From NCBI GenBank assembly GCA_029880265.1, contig JAOUOT010000009.1, forward strand, positions 52,021 to 116,020: DNA of 64,000 bases. The letters are read 5' to 3'. Below, one piece after another: positions 1 through 8,815 of the stretch (its first letter is position 1; each line of letters opens with the position of its first letter). The position numbers and the translations under genes were made by a program. The DNA comes from Spirochaetia bacterium. GTDB taxonomy: Bacteria; Spirochaetota; Leptospiria; Turneriellales; JAOUOS01. The notes below the pieces were generated by a model. That model was given only the letters and a program-made list of their open reading frames with translations, was not told where the DNA came from and ran no database searches.

Positions 1-463
1 CCGATTCAGAGCTTGAAGCTTTCTTTGCGGCCTTTTTGGCCTCTGGCTTTTTCTCGGCAGCTGCGGCAGCGCCGCCTTTTAAAAAGGCGTTTACCCGCTC
101 AATTAATTCATCTGTCGCAATAGAATCGGGGTTAGAACCCGTCTTAAGAGCCTTGCCTATCGAGCTTATAGAGTCTTTGCATTCTAGAAGCGTATCAATA
201 ACGTCTTTTTGAACGGCAATATTCCCGTTAAAAAATTCCATGAATACGCTTTCCATAGCATGACCCAGATTAACGAGATTTGTCAGGCCCAGAAATCCTG
301 AGCTTCCTTTTATGGTATGGGCCACTCTGAATATTTCTTCTAAAGTTTCTTTGTCTTGAGGATTTTCTTCTAGCGCAATGATTGCGTCATCGAGATAATT
401 TAAATTTTCTTCAAGTTCGTCTAAAAATATCTTGATTTCTTCTTGATCTTGAGTCATTAACAT
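1..463 (-). CDS. cheA: Chemotaxis histidine kinase CheA, N-terminal part (runs off the window)
   Basis: Not in the ORF track because it is cut at the left edge. Reading the minus strand from ATG at 463 (or the in-frame ATG at 457) gives MLMTQDQEEIKIFLDELEEN followed by an Hpt (P1) domain with the phospho-acceptor motif AHTIKGS, His at about residue 49. After about residue 125 comes an Ala/Lys/Glu-rich linker (AAAAAEKKPEAKKAAKKA), typical of the flexible P1-P2 linker. CheA passes phosphate from this His to CheY and CheB under chemoreceptor control. The kinase core, the dimerisation domain and any downstream che genes lie outside the window. No clear Shine-Dalgarno is visible, so the start is uncertain by two codons. 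A multidomain Hpt protein other than CheA is possible but less likely. Confidence 0.85.
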   Translation of the reverse strand, partial: MLMTQDQEEIKIFLDELEENLNYLDDAIIALEENPQDKETLEEIFRVAHTIKGSSGFLGLTNLVNLGHAMESVFMEFFNGNIAVQKDVIDTLLECKDSISSIGKALKTGSNPDSIATDELIERVNAFLKGGAAAAAEKKPEAKKAAKKASSSES

Positions 464-600
464 ACTATAGTATCGACCATGCTTTTATTGTTTTGAAGCT
501 TAAAGTTTAGATATATTATAAAAATATTCTATTTGATAATACTAAATATTCGCCTTATTTTCAATAATTTTGAAATTTAAAGTTTATAAAAACGATTTGC

Positions 601-632
601 TACCCATTTTTTTTGTGTAAGAAAAACGGGTA
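601..632. repeat. Inverted repeat (hairpin) in the cheA-uvrA spacer
   Basis: TACCCaTTTTT at 601-611 pairs with AAAAAcGGGTA at 622-632: an 11-bp stem with one internal mismatch and a 10-nt loop. It is not followed by a T tract on the plus strand and no gene ends here, so a terminator role is doubtful. Confidence 0.55.
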
Positions 633-655
633 GCGCCCAAAAAGAACCCGCTCCG

Positions 656-673
656 CTGTTCATCCATGAACAG
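656..673. repeat. 18-bp perfect palindrome
   Basis: CTGTTCATCCATGAACAG has 8-bp perfect arms around CC-AT at the centre. It sits in the G+C-rich island between cheA and uvrA. It could be an operator or part of a dispersed repeat unit; neither can be decided from one copy. Confidence 0.5.
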
Positions 674-1102
674 AGTCGCTCCATTGGCTCGGCATCCCTG
701 CCTCGCGGGGTTGGCTCTGGTTAATTTATTTTCAATAAAATGAAAAACGACACGGGTATGTCGCGCAAGTAAAGACTAATATAGCACTATAAGAATTGAC
801 AAAATGGGAAAATGGTTTGATTTGCTTACGAATTGAAAACATAATATGATTAGAAAAACATTCGATTGTTAAATAACAGATTTGTTTTTAAAAAAACATT
901 GCGAGGTCGAGGTATGGCTTCTTTAGTTGAATTATTAGATTTTATAAAGAAACCATGCTTCGACAAGCGCTCAGCACAGGTGAATACAGAAAAGTATTTT
1001 TTCACCACAAATAAAAGAGAATTTGACGCGCTGTTTAAAGTTAAGAGAACCTACAAAGTATTATAAATGGCGCCTGGCCCGTTTTTTAATTAATTTTACA
1101 AT

Positions 1103-3970
1103 ATGTCTTCTGTCATTAAAATTAGCGGCGCGAGAGAGCATAATCTTAAAAATATCTCTCTTGAATTACCGCGCGATAAGCTTATCGTCATTACCGGTCT
1201 TTCGGGCAGCGGCAAAAGTTCGCTTGCCTTTGATACTATTTACGCCGAGGGGCAAAGGCGATATGTAGAGTCTTTATCGTCATACGCAAGGCAATTTTTG
1301 GGACAGCTTGAAAAGCCCGATGTCGATTCTATTGAGGGCCTGTCTCCCGCTATATCTATTGAACAAAAAACCACGCACAGAAACCCGCGTTCGACCGTAG
1401 GCACGGTGACTGAAATTTATGATTATTTAAGACTTATTTTCGCGCGAATCGGAGAGCCTCATTGTCCGCAGTGCAAAAGACGACTAAAGGCCCAGCCAGT
1501 AGACAGTATTGTAGATATTATTTTGGCGTACCCTAAAAAAAACGAAAAGGCCGATTCTGTAAAAATTCAGCTTTTGGCGCCTTTGGCAAAGTCAAAAAAA
1601 GGCGAGTTTAAAGACTTGTTTCAAAAACTTCTTAAAGACGGATTCTTAAGAGTCAGGGTTGACGGCGAAATAAGACAGCTTGAAGACGAAATTATCTTAA
1701 AAAAGAACATAAAGCATAATATAGAGCTTGTTGTCGACAGGCTTATCTTAAAAAAAGACGAAGAACATGATATAAGAAGCCGTCTGGGAGATTCGCTTGA
1801 GCTTACGCTCTCAAAAGGAGAAAAGCAGGCTTTTGTTTACTATGAATCTTTAAATTCAAAAGGCGAAGTTCTTGAAAAAGGAGAAGATTTGTTTTCTTCA
1901 AGCCTTGCGTGTCCCGCCTGCGATATCTCGTTTCCTGAAATAAATCACAGACTTTTTTCTTTTAACTCGCCCGAAGGCGCCTGTCGAAGATGTTCGGGCA
2001 TAGGGCATATGCTTGAATTTCACCCCGATTTGTTAATTCGCGATACTGAAAAAACTATCGAAGAGGGCGTTGTTCCGGGGCTGGGTTGGTCGGCAGAGGG
2101 ATATTGGTATAAGGCGACAATGAAGGCTCTTTCAAAAAAACTGAATTTTTCAATGAATACCAAATGGAAAGATCTTTCGTCAAAAATCAAAAAAATAATA
2201 TTATACGGAGATTCTTCGTTAAAAATTCATTATGAAAGCGACTGGGAAGACGGATCGTATAATTTTACGCGCGCTTTTGAAGGTATTATTCCGAATCTTC
2301 ACCGGCGCTTTGAGACGACCTCAGATAGCCATAGAATGCGCATGGAACAATTTATGGTGAACATGGATTGTCCCGAATGCAAAGGCGCCCGATTAAAACC
2401 CGAGGCGCTAAACGTTTTCATAAAAGGCAAAAACATCCGTCAGCTTACAAAGCTAAGCCTAAAAAAGGCCCTTGATTTTTTCGGCAATATTGAATTAACC
2501 GAGACAGAAAGACTTATCGCAGAGCAGGCGTTAAAAGAAATTCTGGCGAGATTAAAATTCTTAAACAGCGTCGGCGTTGAATATCTGACCATGGATAGAA
2601 TTGCCGGCACCCTTTCGGGCGGCGAAGCGCAGAGAATTCGTCTTGCGACGCAGATTGGCTCGGCGCTTGTGGGAGTTTTGTACGTTCTCGACGAGCCTTC
2701 TATTGGTCTTCATCAAAGCGATAACGAAAAACTTATCAAAACCCTAAAAGCGTTAAGAGATTTAGGAAATACCGTTATTGTTGTAGAGCATGACGAAGAG
2801 ACGATTGAGTCGGCCGATTACATTGTCGATATGGGGCCGGGAGCGGGGCATCACGGCGGAGTAGTCGTCTTTTGCGGCGGTTATGAAGATCTTTTAAAAT
2901 CAAAAAAATCTTTAACGGGCAAATATATGTCGGGCGAGATAAGAATACCCGTACCCGAAAGAAGAAAAAGAACCTCGGCCGAAATCAAAATATTTTCGGC
3001 GGCCGAAAATAATTTAAAGCAAATTTACGTTGAATTTCCTTTAGGGATGTTTATTTGCGTTACCGGTCTTTCAGGCAGCGGTAAAAGCACTTTGATAAAC
3101 GAAATTTTGTACAAAGGCGCGGCTCATCGTTTGTACAAAAGCCAGATATTACCCGGTAAACATAAAAAAATAACGGGTCTTGAAAACATTGATAAAATCA
3201 TAGATATCGACCAGAGTCCCATCGGCAGAACGCCGAGATCAAACCCGGCGACTTACACGGGAGCTTTTACCCCTATTCGAGAATTGTTTTCAATGCTTCC
3301 GGCAAGTAAGATGAGAGGCTATAAGCCCGGACGTTTTTCGTTTAACGTAAAAGGCGGCAGATGCGAGGCCTGCGAGGGCGACGGCGTAAAAAGAATTGAA
3401 ATGCATTTTTTAGCGGATGTTTATATTACATGCGAAATATGCGGCGGCAAAAGATACGGCAGAGAAACTCTTGAAGTTCGCTATAAAGAAAAAAACATCC
3501 ACGATGTGCTTGAGATGTCAATAGAAGAAGCTCTTGATTTTTTTGAGGCCATACCCTCTGTAAAAAACAGGCTTCAGGCCCTGTTTGACGTAGGTTTAGG
3601 ATACATGAAACTGGGCCAGCCGGCGACCACCATATCAGGGGGCGAGGCGCAAAGGGTGAAACTTGCCACAGAGCTTTCGAAGCGTTCAACGGGAAAAACT
3701 CTTTATATATTAGACGAACCTACGACCGGTCTTCATTTTGAAGACGTCAGGCAGCTTTTGCTGGTTTTGCATCGTTTTGTCGAACATGGCAACACGGTTA
3801 TTGTCATTGAACATAATATGGACGTTATTAAAACGGCCGACTGGATAATCGACTTAGGCCCCGAAGGCGGAGATTTCGGCGGCGAGGTTATCGCCTGCGG
3901 AACGCCAGAAGAAATTTCTCAGTCTAAAAAATCGCTTACCGGAAATTTTCTTAAAAAATGGCTTAAATAA
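1103..3970 (+). CDS. uvrA: Excinuclease ABC subunit A (UvrA)
   Basis: 955 residues, the usual full length. UvrA is the damage-recognising ABC ATPase of nucleotide excision repair. It dimerises, loads UvrB on lesions and acts with UvrC, whose gene lies in this window at 22418. Two ABC modules are visible: Walker [13 protein letters not shown] at residues 32-43 with signature [16 protein letters not shown] and Walker [10 protein letters not shown], then a second [10 protein letters not shown] with [15 protein letters not shown] and ILDEPTTGL. The CxxC zinc modules are present, including [16 protein letters not shown] followed by [10 protein letters not shown]. The start is ATG with no strong Shine-Dalgarno. 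It is followed by 190 bases before the STAS gene, so it is probably monocistronic. Confidence 0.98.
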   Translation: MSSVIKISGAREHNLKNISLELPRDKLIVITGLSGSGKSSLAFDTIYAEGQRRYVESLSSYARQFLGQLEKPDVDSIEGLSPAISIEQKTTHRNPRSTVGTVTEIYDYLRLIFARIGEPHCPQCKRRLKAQPVDSIVDIILAYPKKNEKADSVKIQLLAPLAKSKKGEFKDLFQKLLKDGFLRVRVDGEIRQLEDEIILKKNIKHNIELVVDRLILKKDEEHDIRSRLGDSLELTLSKGEKQAFVYYESLNSKGEVLEKGEDLFSSSLACPACDISFPEINHRLFSFNSPEGACRRCSGIGHMLEFHPDLLIRDTEKTIEEGVVPGLGWSAEGYWYKATMKALSKKLNFSMNTKWKDLSSKIKKIILYGDSSLKIHYESDWEDGSYNFTRAFEGIIPNLHRRFETTSDSHRMRMEQFMVNMDCPECKGARLKPEALNVFIKGKNIRQLTKLSLKKALDFFGNIELTETERLIAEQALKEILARLKFLNSVGVEYLTMDRIAGTLSGGEAQRIRLATQIGSALVGVLYVLDEPSIGLHQSDNEKLIKTLKALRDLGNTVIVVEHDEETIESADYIVDMGPGAGHHGGVVVFCGGYEDLLKSKKSLTGKYMSGEIRIPVPERRKRTSAEIKIFSAAENNLKQIYVEFPLGMFICVTGLSGSGKSTLINEILYKGAAHRLYKSQILPGKHKKITGLENIDKIIDIDQSPIGRTPRSNPATYTGAFTPIRELFSMLPASKMRGYKPGRFSFNVKGGRCEACEGDGVKRIEMHFLADVYITCEICGGKRYGRETLEVRYKEKNIHDVLEMSIEEALDFFEAIPSVKNRLQALFDVGLGYMKLGQPATTISGGEAQRVKLATELSKRSTGKTLYILDEPTTGLHFEDVRQLLLVLHRFVEHGNTVIVIEHNMDVIKTADWIIDLGPEGGDFGGEVIACGTPEEISQSKKSLTGNFLKKWLK

Positions 3971-4038
3971 AAAGTTTTTCTTATTATAAAACATAACTGA
4001 TATTTGTCTGAAAAATGTTTATAATATAGACATTTTGG

Positions 4039-4056
4039 CTTTGATTGAAATCAAAG
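4039..4056. promoter_or_regulatory. Candidate FNR/CRP-family binding site
   Basis: CTTTGATTGAAATCAAAG contains TTGAT-N4-ATCAA, a perfect match to the consensus FNR-type dyad, with one extra matching base pair beyond it on each side. It lies 105 bases upstream of the STAS start and just downstream of a TATAAT-like element at 4020-4025. If that element is the -10, the site would overlap the early transcribed region, a repressing position. No FNR gene is in the window, so the link is inferred from the motif alone. Confidence 0.5.
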
Positions 4057-4160
4057 CGTATTAAAATACATTTTTTTGAGTGATTGTTAATAGAAAACCA
4101 TTGACAATAGAAATAGGCAATTACAATTGGTTACATTATATATATTCAGGAGAATCTAAT

Positions 4161-4490
4161 ATGGAAATTCAATTACGTGACATGGGCAGGCATAAGGTTA
4201 TCGCTATAGAAGGCGATGTTGATTTGTATAACGTAAGCGAATTAAAACAATCAATATTTAAGATGCTTGACGACGAAAATATTCAGTCTTTGATTGTTGA
4301 CATGAAAGATATCAATTATATGGATTCTTCGGGTATTGGCGCCCTGGTCGCCGCTCAAAAAAAAGTGAAAACGCTTGGCGGTAAATTCGCTCTCTTAAAC
4401 GTCAGAGACGAAGTTATAAATATCTTAAGACTCGCTACGTTAGATCAATTCTTTACCATTTACGAAGACGATAGCAAAGTAGAACAATAA
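4161..4490 (+). CDS. STAS-domain anti-sigma factor antagonist (SpoIIAA-like)
   Basis: 109 residues from ATG 4161, chosen over the longer GTG ORF (4080) because AGGAG at about 4148-4152 sits just upstream and the family starts here. The whole protein is one STAS domain. The phospho-acceptor motif MDSSGIGAL places the acceptor Ser at residue 57, as in SpoIIAA/RsbV. Such proteins bind an anti-sigma kinase when unphosphorylated and release a sigma factor or other partner. No RsbW-type kinase is adjacent; the next genes are ddl and envelope or unknown genes, so the partner is encoded elsewhere. A possible FNR-type box lies upstream. Confidence 0.93.
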   Translation: MEIQLRDMGRHKVIAIEGDVDLYNVSELKQSIFKMLDDENIQSLIVDMKDINYMDSSGIGALVAAQKKVKTLGGKFALLNVRDEVINILRLATLDQFFTIYEDDSKVEQ

Positions 4491-4499
4491 AATTAAAAA

Positions 4500-5567
4500 G
4501 TGAAAAATATTCTTCTTTTCTACGGAGGGAATTCCGGCGAGCATGAAATATCGTGCATATCGGCTTCTTTCATAGAAAAGAATTTATTAAAGGCCGGTTA
4601 TGCCGTATTTCCTGTTTATGTCGACAGAAATTCACGCTGGCACTTGCAGAAAAAAGTATCAAAAATTTCGCAAGAAAATCAAAATAATCCTGTAAATCTC
4701 AATCTTGGCGGCAAGAAAAAAATAGTTTGCCAAAATAAAGAATATGATTTTGATTTCGCGTTTTCTATTATACACGGCACGACAGGCGAAGACGGATGTC
4801 TTCAGGGTATGTTTGAATTTTTAAATGTTCCTTATGCCGGTTCGGGCGTTCTTGCTTCGTCAATTTGTATGGATAAATTTTATATGCGCGATATATTTTC
4901 AAAAAATAATATTCCGCAGGTAGAATATTTAAGGCTGCAAAAAGACGAGTTTGAAAAAAACCGGGAAAAAGCCGTAATCGATATTTTAACTAAATTAAAA
5001 TTTCCTATATTTATAAAACCGTGCAATCTGGGAAGTTCGGTAGGCGTTTATAAAAGTAAAAATCAAGACGAACTAAGGGGCGATATTGAAAAAGCCTTTG
5101 AGTATGATAATCATATTTTATGCGAACAAGGCTATAGCGTGCGCGAAATTGAAATATCTATTTTAGGAAATTATCCCGAATACGAAACCAGTATTGCAGG
5201 CGAAATCATTCCGAATCATGAGTTTTATTCATACGAGGCAAAGTATCTTGACGAGAACGGCGCCCGGCTGAAGACTCCCGCCGAATTAACAGATTCGCAG
5301 TTCAATGAAATTCAATCAATAGCAAAATCGGCGTTTGCCGCTGTTTCAGGCAGCGGTTTTGCGCGAATCGATTTTTTTATTGATAAAGAAACGAATAAAA
5401 TCATGCTCAATGAAATAAATACTCTGCCGGGTTTTACTCCGGTCAGTATGTTCCCTAAGCTGTTTGACTTAAGCGGTAAGCCTGCCGAAGTATTATTAAA
5501 AGAAATTGTAGAATTGGGCGAGAAAAAATTTCATATTCAAAATAAATTAAAGAGAACTTTTAATTAA
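4500..5567 (+). CDS. ddl: D-alanine--D-alanine ligase
   Basis: 355 residues starting at GTG 4500, nine bases after the STAS stop. It makes D-Ala-D-Ala for peptidoglycan precursors from two D-Ala and ATP. The N-terminal signature is GGNSGEHEISCISA. The ATP-grasp core has FIKPCNLGSSVGV and the metal-binding end has RIDFFID and LNEINTLPGFTPVSMFPKL, all characteristic of Ddl. The C-terminal 20 residues are a Lys-rich tail. It is closely spaced with the STAS gene and the following small gene (1-base gap), so co-transcription is likely. Confidence 0.96.
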   Translation: MKNILLFYGGNSGEHEISCISASFIEKNLLKAGYAVFPVYVDRNSRWHLQKKVSKISQENQNNPVNLNLGGKKKIVCQNKEYDFDFAFSIIHGTTGEDGCLQGMFEFLNVPYAGSGVLASSICMDKFYMRDIFSKNNIPQVEYLRLQKDEFEKNREKAVIDILTKLKFPIFIKPCNLGSSVGVYKSKNQDELRGDIEKAFEYDNHILCEQGYSVREIEISILGNYPEYETSIAGEIIPNHEFYSYEAKYLDENGARLKTPAELTDSQFNEIQSIAKSAFAAVSGSGFARIDFFIDKETNKIMLNEINTLPGFTPVSMFPKLFDLSGKPAEVLLKEIVELGEKKFHIQNKLKRTFN

Positions 5568-5568
5568 A

Positions 5569-5907
5569 ATGGAAAAAAAAGCGGGCCGTTTCAGTTTACT
5601 TATGCATTTTTACGGAAGAAACCATCCCGAAAACCATCTTGATTTATTTCTCGATATAGGCGAAAATCTTCCTTTGGCGCATTATTTTTGCAGCCTGAGA
5701 GATTTTAGAAAACAAAAAAAAGATTGTTTAGCCTATTATATTCTACGCTATGGAAAACCGCATCGCAGACGATACTTAACTTACAGCGGTTTGATAAGCG
5801 AAAACAGGGGCAAAGTAAGAAAATTAAAAAAAGGAAAATACAAAGCTTCTTTTAAGTTGATTCAAAAACCATTGAGAGAAACCATAAAAATTGCTTTTCA
5901 AAGATAA
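5569..5907 (+). CDS. Small protein resembling the LigD 3'-phosphoesterase domain
   Basis: 112 basic residues starting one base after ddl. The pattern HLDLFLDIGENLPLAHYF and, further on, RRRYLTYSGLISENRGKVRK followed by LKKGKY resembles the stand-alone DNA-ligase-D phosphoesterase-like proteins, in which the second block usually reads YLxYEGxVSxxRGxVxRxxxGxY. In full LigD this domain trims 3' ends during end joining. This copy lacks the polymerase and ligase domains and several family histidines are not obvious. I base the call on pattern memory only; it could equally be an unrelated small basic protein. No ku gene is nearby. Confidence 0.45.
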   Translation: MEKKAGRFSLLMHFYGRNHPENHLDLFLDIGENLPLAHYFCSLRDFRKQKKDCLAYYILRYGKPHRRRYLTYSGLISENRGKVRKLKKGKYKASFKLIQKPLRETIKIAFQR

Positions 5908-5913
5908 TAAGAA

Positions 5914-6339
5914 ATGTACAAAGAGGTAAAATTTGACATAAACCTTTCAAAAGACGAATTGTATGCGTTTCTTCCCGAAAGAGAAACAGATTCACAGTTT
6001 GATTTTGAAATGAAGTATAGAGCTTTAGACGAACAGCTTGAATCTTTAAGAAACGAGCTGAGTAAGGCCAAGACCGTCGTAAACCTTTTAGAAGAAGAGC
6101 TTCATGAAAAAGAAAAAGAACTTTCTGAAAAAGAAAAAACAGAAGAAGGGTTTTTAAATGAGGCATACAGGCTTAAAGAAGAACTCGAGAAACGTCCCGA
6201 AGTAATAGAAAAATCCGCAGAAAAGCAAGCCGCAAAAGCCGTCGCGATTCCTGAAATGTTTGAAGAAATCGCCGAATATACAGAAGTAGAAGAAAAAATA
6301 CTTGAAGACGACGGCAAACCGGGAATAAATTATAATTAA
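5914..6339 (+). CDS. Coiled-coil protein of unknown function
   Basis: 141 acidic residues. Residues about 30-100 are a long run of Glu/Lys/Leu heptads (LRNELSKAKTVVNLLEEEL...), a clear coiled coil with no membrane segment or signal peptide. I do not recognise a family. It follows the LigD-like gene by six bases and precedes an outer-membrane protein gene by seven, so it belongs to the ddl operon. A scaffold or cell-envelope organising role is possible but not shown. Confidence 0.7.
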   Translation: MYKEVKFDINLSKDELYAFLPERETDSQFDFEMKYRALDEQLESLRNELSKAKTVVNLLEEELHEKEKELSEKEKTEEGFLNEAYRLKEELEKRPEVIEKSAEKQAAKAVAIPEMFEEIAEYTEVEEKILEDDGKPGINYN

Positions 6340-6346
6340 ATAATCT

Positions 6347-7096
6347 GTGAAACTTCAAATTCGTATACTTTTTTTTGCCGCTTTTTTCTTTTTATATTTT
6401 ATATCGTCAGCGAAAAGTTTTGCGCAGGAATCAGTAGAAATCAAGCCAGAAGAGGGCGGCTTTATCGGAATCTCTTTTCCTCTTAGTTTTGCGTTTCAAA
6501 ACAACAAAATAAACGGAGAAAGTTTTAAGACAAATCACTTTTCGCTGCCTGTGCAGGTTATAGGCGCGTCGTCTGATTTTGCGGTTGTTACAAATATGCT
6601 TATAGCGGCAGATCTCTTAAGATTAAGCAATTATTATAAAGAATATCCCGGTTTTGGCGAGAAGGGCGAAATTTACAGCTTTTCTTTTTTTAGTTTTGAA
6701 GTCTTATACGAGGCGTATTCTTTTAAAACATTAAAATTTCATTTAGGAATCGCTTTTGGCCATCAGGGATTTTTAATAAAAGAAAGCCCAAAATCTCATT
6801 CGCTTTTTGGCGGATTTTCAGCCGCGTCGTACTGGTTTTTTCACGAAAATTTTTATCTGCGCTATAAGTTTCAGGTTCCGGCGGGCTTATATAATAAAAA
6901 TATAGAAAAACTATTGTATCTGAAGCATATGCTTGAGATTACGTTTGATCCTATTGGTCCCATATTAAATCCTTCGCCTAATAGCGCTTTTTTTTCTGCC
7001 GGGTTTATGCTTGAACTGGCCTCGTTTCGATCTTTTGATAAAGACGCTTCATTTATGCATTATAAGCCGTATCTGGCGGCGACGGTGTTGTATTGA
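6347..7096 (+). CDS. Exported, probably outer-membrane, protein of unknown function
   Basis: 249 residues from GTG 6347. It has a strong signal peptide (KLQIRILFFAAFFFLYFISSAKSFAQ, likely cleaved after SFA-Q). The mature part is rich in aromatic residues with alternating short hydrophobic strands and GFMLEL-type ends, as in outer-membrane beta-barrels. No specific family is recognised. It is the last gene of the closely spaced ddl operon; the glycosyltransferase gene follows after 13 bases and may be co-transcribed. Confidence 0.75.
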   Translation: MKLQIRILFFAAFFFLYFISSAKSFAQESVEIKPEEGGFIGISFPLSFAFQNNKINGESFKTNHFSLPVQVIGASSDFAVVTNMLIAADLLRLSNYYKEYPGFGEKGEIYSFSFFSFEVLYEAYSFKTLKFHLGIAFGHQGFLIKESPKSHSLFGGFSAASYWFFHENFYLRYKFQVPAGLYNKNIEKLLYLKHMLEITFDPIGPILNPSPNSAFFSAGFMLELASFRSFDKDASFMHYKPYLAATVLY

Positions 7097-7109
7097 TGGG
7101 TGATTAAAA

Positions 7110-8150
7110 ATGATAATGAAATCAAAACCCTCAAAAATCAACATGCTCATTTTAACCGAGTGGGAAAAAGATTTCAAGTGGCACATACCCCAGCTTCCCG
7201 CGAAAGATAAAAAAGGCGAACTTGATATTATCAATATTCCTTTTCGTTTATCCGGTTTTTTTCGGTGGGTATTTGGAATATTAAAAATAATTCGAGTTTT
7301 AAAAAAATATGATATCATTGTTTTTCGCGCCATAACAAAAACATCCGTTGTTTTGTGCTTTTTAGAAAGACTTAAGCTTATAAAATTACCTTTTGCCGTT
7401 ATAGCAGAGCTTAATTTATATGAACATGACAAGAGTCTTCGTTCGGCAATACGGTATAAACTTTTTAAGCTTTTATATAAAAATATCGGGTTGTTTTTTC
7501 CTTTTTCTAAGGCGCACTGCGATTATCTTCATAGGCTTACGGGTATATCAAGAGAAAAATATTTTCCTGTTTTTCAGGCTGTCGATTATCTGCCGGTTTC
7601 AAAATATCCCGACGCTTCAGGCTCTAAAACGGGCGACTATCTTTTAATACCGGGAAGAACCGGCCGCGATATGAAATTGCTGTCGAAGATTTTAAAAAAT
7701 TATAAGAAAAAAGCAATTCTTGTTACCAATAAAAAAAGCGTGAAAAAAATATCGTTTCAAAAAAACATTAAAATCTTGTATGATATTCCGTTGAAAGATT
7801 TGTTAAACCTGATGAAAAAAGCCAAATATATTTTAATACCGCTTAAAGATACAGAAAACCCCGTCGGTTTTCGAATATTGTTTTACGCCTTACAGCTTAA
7901 AAAGGCGGTCATCATGACAAAAACAAAACACGCGGCAGAATATTTTCCCAGAAACCCTCCGCTGGTATTTGTTTCGCCAGGCGATATTAAGGCCGTTGAA
8001 GATGAAATGAAAAAACTGGAAAACCATCCGCAAACAATAGAGCCATTAGCTAAAAAAGCAGCTTTTATGCTGAAAAATAATTTTACAAGCGAATATTATA
8101 TAAAAACTATGTACAAAATGACGCTTCAAAAATATATTAATTTTAAATAA
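7110..8150 (+). CDS. Glycosyltransferase-like protein
   Basis: 346 residues with a GT-B style layout. The N-terminal half is Rossmann-like with many aromatic residues. The C-terminal half has a nucleotide-sugar-binding-like segment (IPGRTGRDMKLLSKIL, PLKDTENPVGFRILFYALQLKKAVI), where GFRILFYALQ stands in the position of the E-x7-E donor-site region of GT4 enzymes. It opens the polysaccharide locus and is 14 bases upstream of a methyltransferase. It is likely cytosolic and membrane-associated. The substrate cannot be told from sequence. Confidence 0.65.
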   Translation: MIMKSKPSKINMLILTEWEKDFKWHIPQLPAKDKKGELDIINIPFRLSGFFRWVFGILKIIRVLKKYDIIVFRAITKTSVVLCFLERLKLIKLPFAVIAELNLYEHDKSLRSAIRYKLFKLLYKNIGLFFPFSKAHCDYLHRLTGISREKYFPVFQAVDYLPVSKYPDASGSKTGDYLLIPGRTGRDMKLLSKILKNYKKKAILVTNKKSVKKISFQKNIKILYDIPLKDLLNLMKKAKYILIPLKDTENPVGFRILFYALQLKKAVIMTKTKHAAEYFPRNPPLVFVSPGDIKAVEDEMKKLENHPQTIEPLAKKAAFMLKNNFTSEYYIKTMYKMTLQKYINFK

Positions 8151-8164
8151 AGGAATATTAAAAA

Positions 8165-8815
8165 ATGTCTGATCAAATAAGAGATTATTACAACCGATAT
8201 CATAAGAGTACTCTTCATTATGATGAAGGCATAAAAAAACTTGATAAGCGTATACAATTTATAAATAAATTTATTAAAAAAGATGATAAAATATTGGAAT
8301 ATGGATGCGGCGAAGGTTTGATTATCGGAGAAATAAAAAAAAATAATAAACTGAATAAAAATATTTTTGGTTTTGATATCAGCGAAGAAGCCGTTAAAAA
8401 AGCAAAAAAAAGATATCCGAGTATAAAATTTGGCGTGATTCCTGAAACGGGAAAACTCCCTTTTAAAAACGGTACGTTTGACGTTTTAGTCTGTACAGAA
8501 GTCATTGAGCATATTATGGATGTCGAAAGAACGCTGGCCGAGTTTAACAGACTCTTAAAACCAAACGGTCTTTTGCTTTTGACAACCGGCTATCACGGAT
8601 GGATAAAAGATTTGCTCATTGTTCTGTTTTTTCGGCATGAGCTGCACTTTCATAACCCTTACTCGAGTCATATTCGTTTTTTTTCAAAAAAATCAATGCT
8701 TGGCATCTTAAACGACTTTGGTTTTAAAAAGAAATATTATAAAGGAATTTATAAACTGCCCCTTGTGCGGGAAATGATGACTATTGCTGCCGAAAAAAAA
8801 AGAAATATTAAATAA
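8165..8815 (+). CDS. SAM-dependent methyltransferase (class I)
   Basis: 216 residues, preceded by AGGAAT 11 bases upstream. Motif I is ILEYGCGEGLIIGEIKK and the later motifs DVLVCTEVIEHI and LKPNGLLLLTT mark a class I methyltransferase of the Methyltransf_11 kind. In polysaccharide loci such enzymes often methylate sugars or carry out small modifications of the repeat unit. Its 3' end overlaps the start of the flippase gene or abuts it, depending on which TTG is used there. Confidence 0.88.
   Translation: MSDQIRDYYNRYHKSTLHYDEGIKKLDKRIQFINKFIKKDDKILEYGCGEGLIIGEIKKNNKLNKNIFGFDISEEAVKKAKKRYPSIKFGVIPETGKLPFKNGTFDVLVCTEVIEHIMDVERTLAEFNRLLKPNGLLLLTTGYHGWIKDLLIVLFFRHELHFHNPYSSHIRFFSKKSMLGILNDFGFKKKYYKGIYKLPLVREMMTIAAEKKRNIK

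Larger units (their letters stand above)
464..1102. other. Long intergenic region between divergent cheA and uvrA
   Basis: 639 bases with no convincing gene. The 66-codon ORF at 866 lacks a ribosome binding site and looks random. The stretch 636-720 is clearly richer in G+C than its surroundings. The text at about 954-981 (TGCTTCGACAAGC...TCAGCACAGG) resembles a dispersed intergenic repeat seen in many bacterial genomes. Both divergent promoters should lie here. TTGACA at 796-801 is a good -35 match but has no good -10 at the right distance. Confidence 0.5.

Noticed and set aside
866-1066. 66-codon ORF (MLNNRFVFKK...) in the cheA-uvrA spacer
   Set aside because: No ribosome binding site, composition untypical of the genome's genes, and it contains a segment resembling a dispersed intergenic repeat.
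6102-6358. Minus-strand Ser/Phe-rich ORFs at 6102-6317 and 6173-6358
   Set aside because: Shadows of the Glu/Lys-rich coiled-coil gene on the plus strand.
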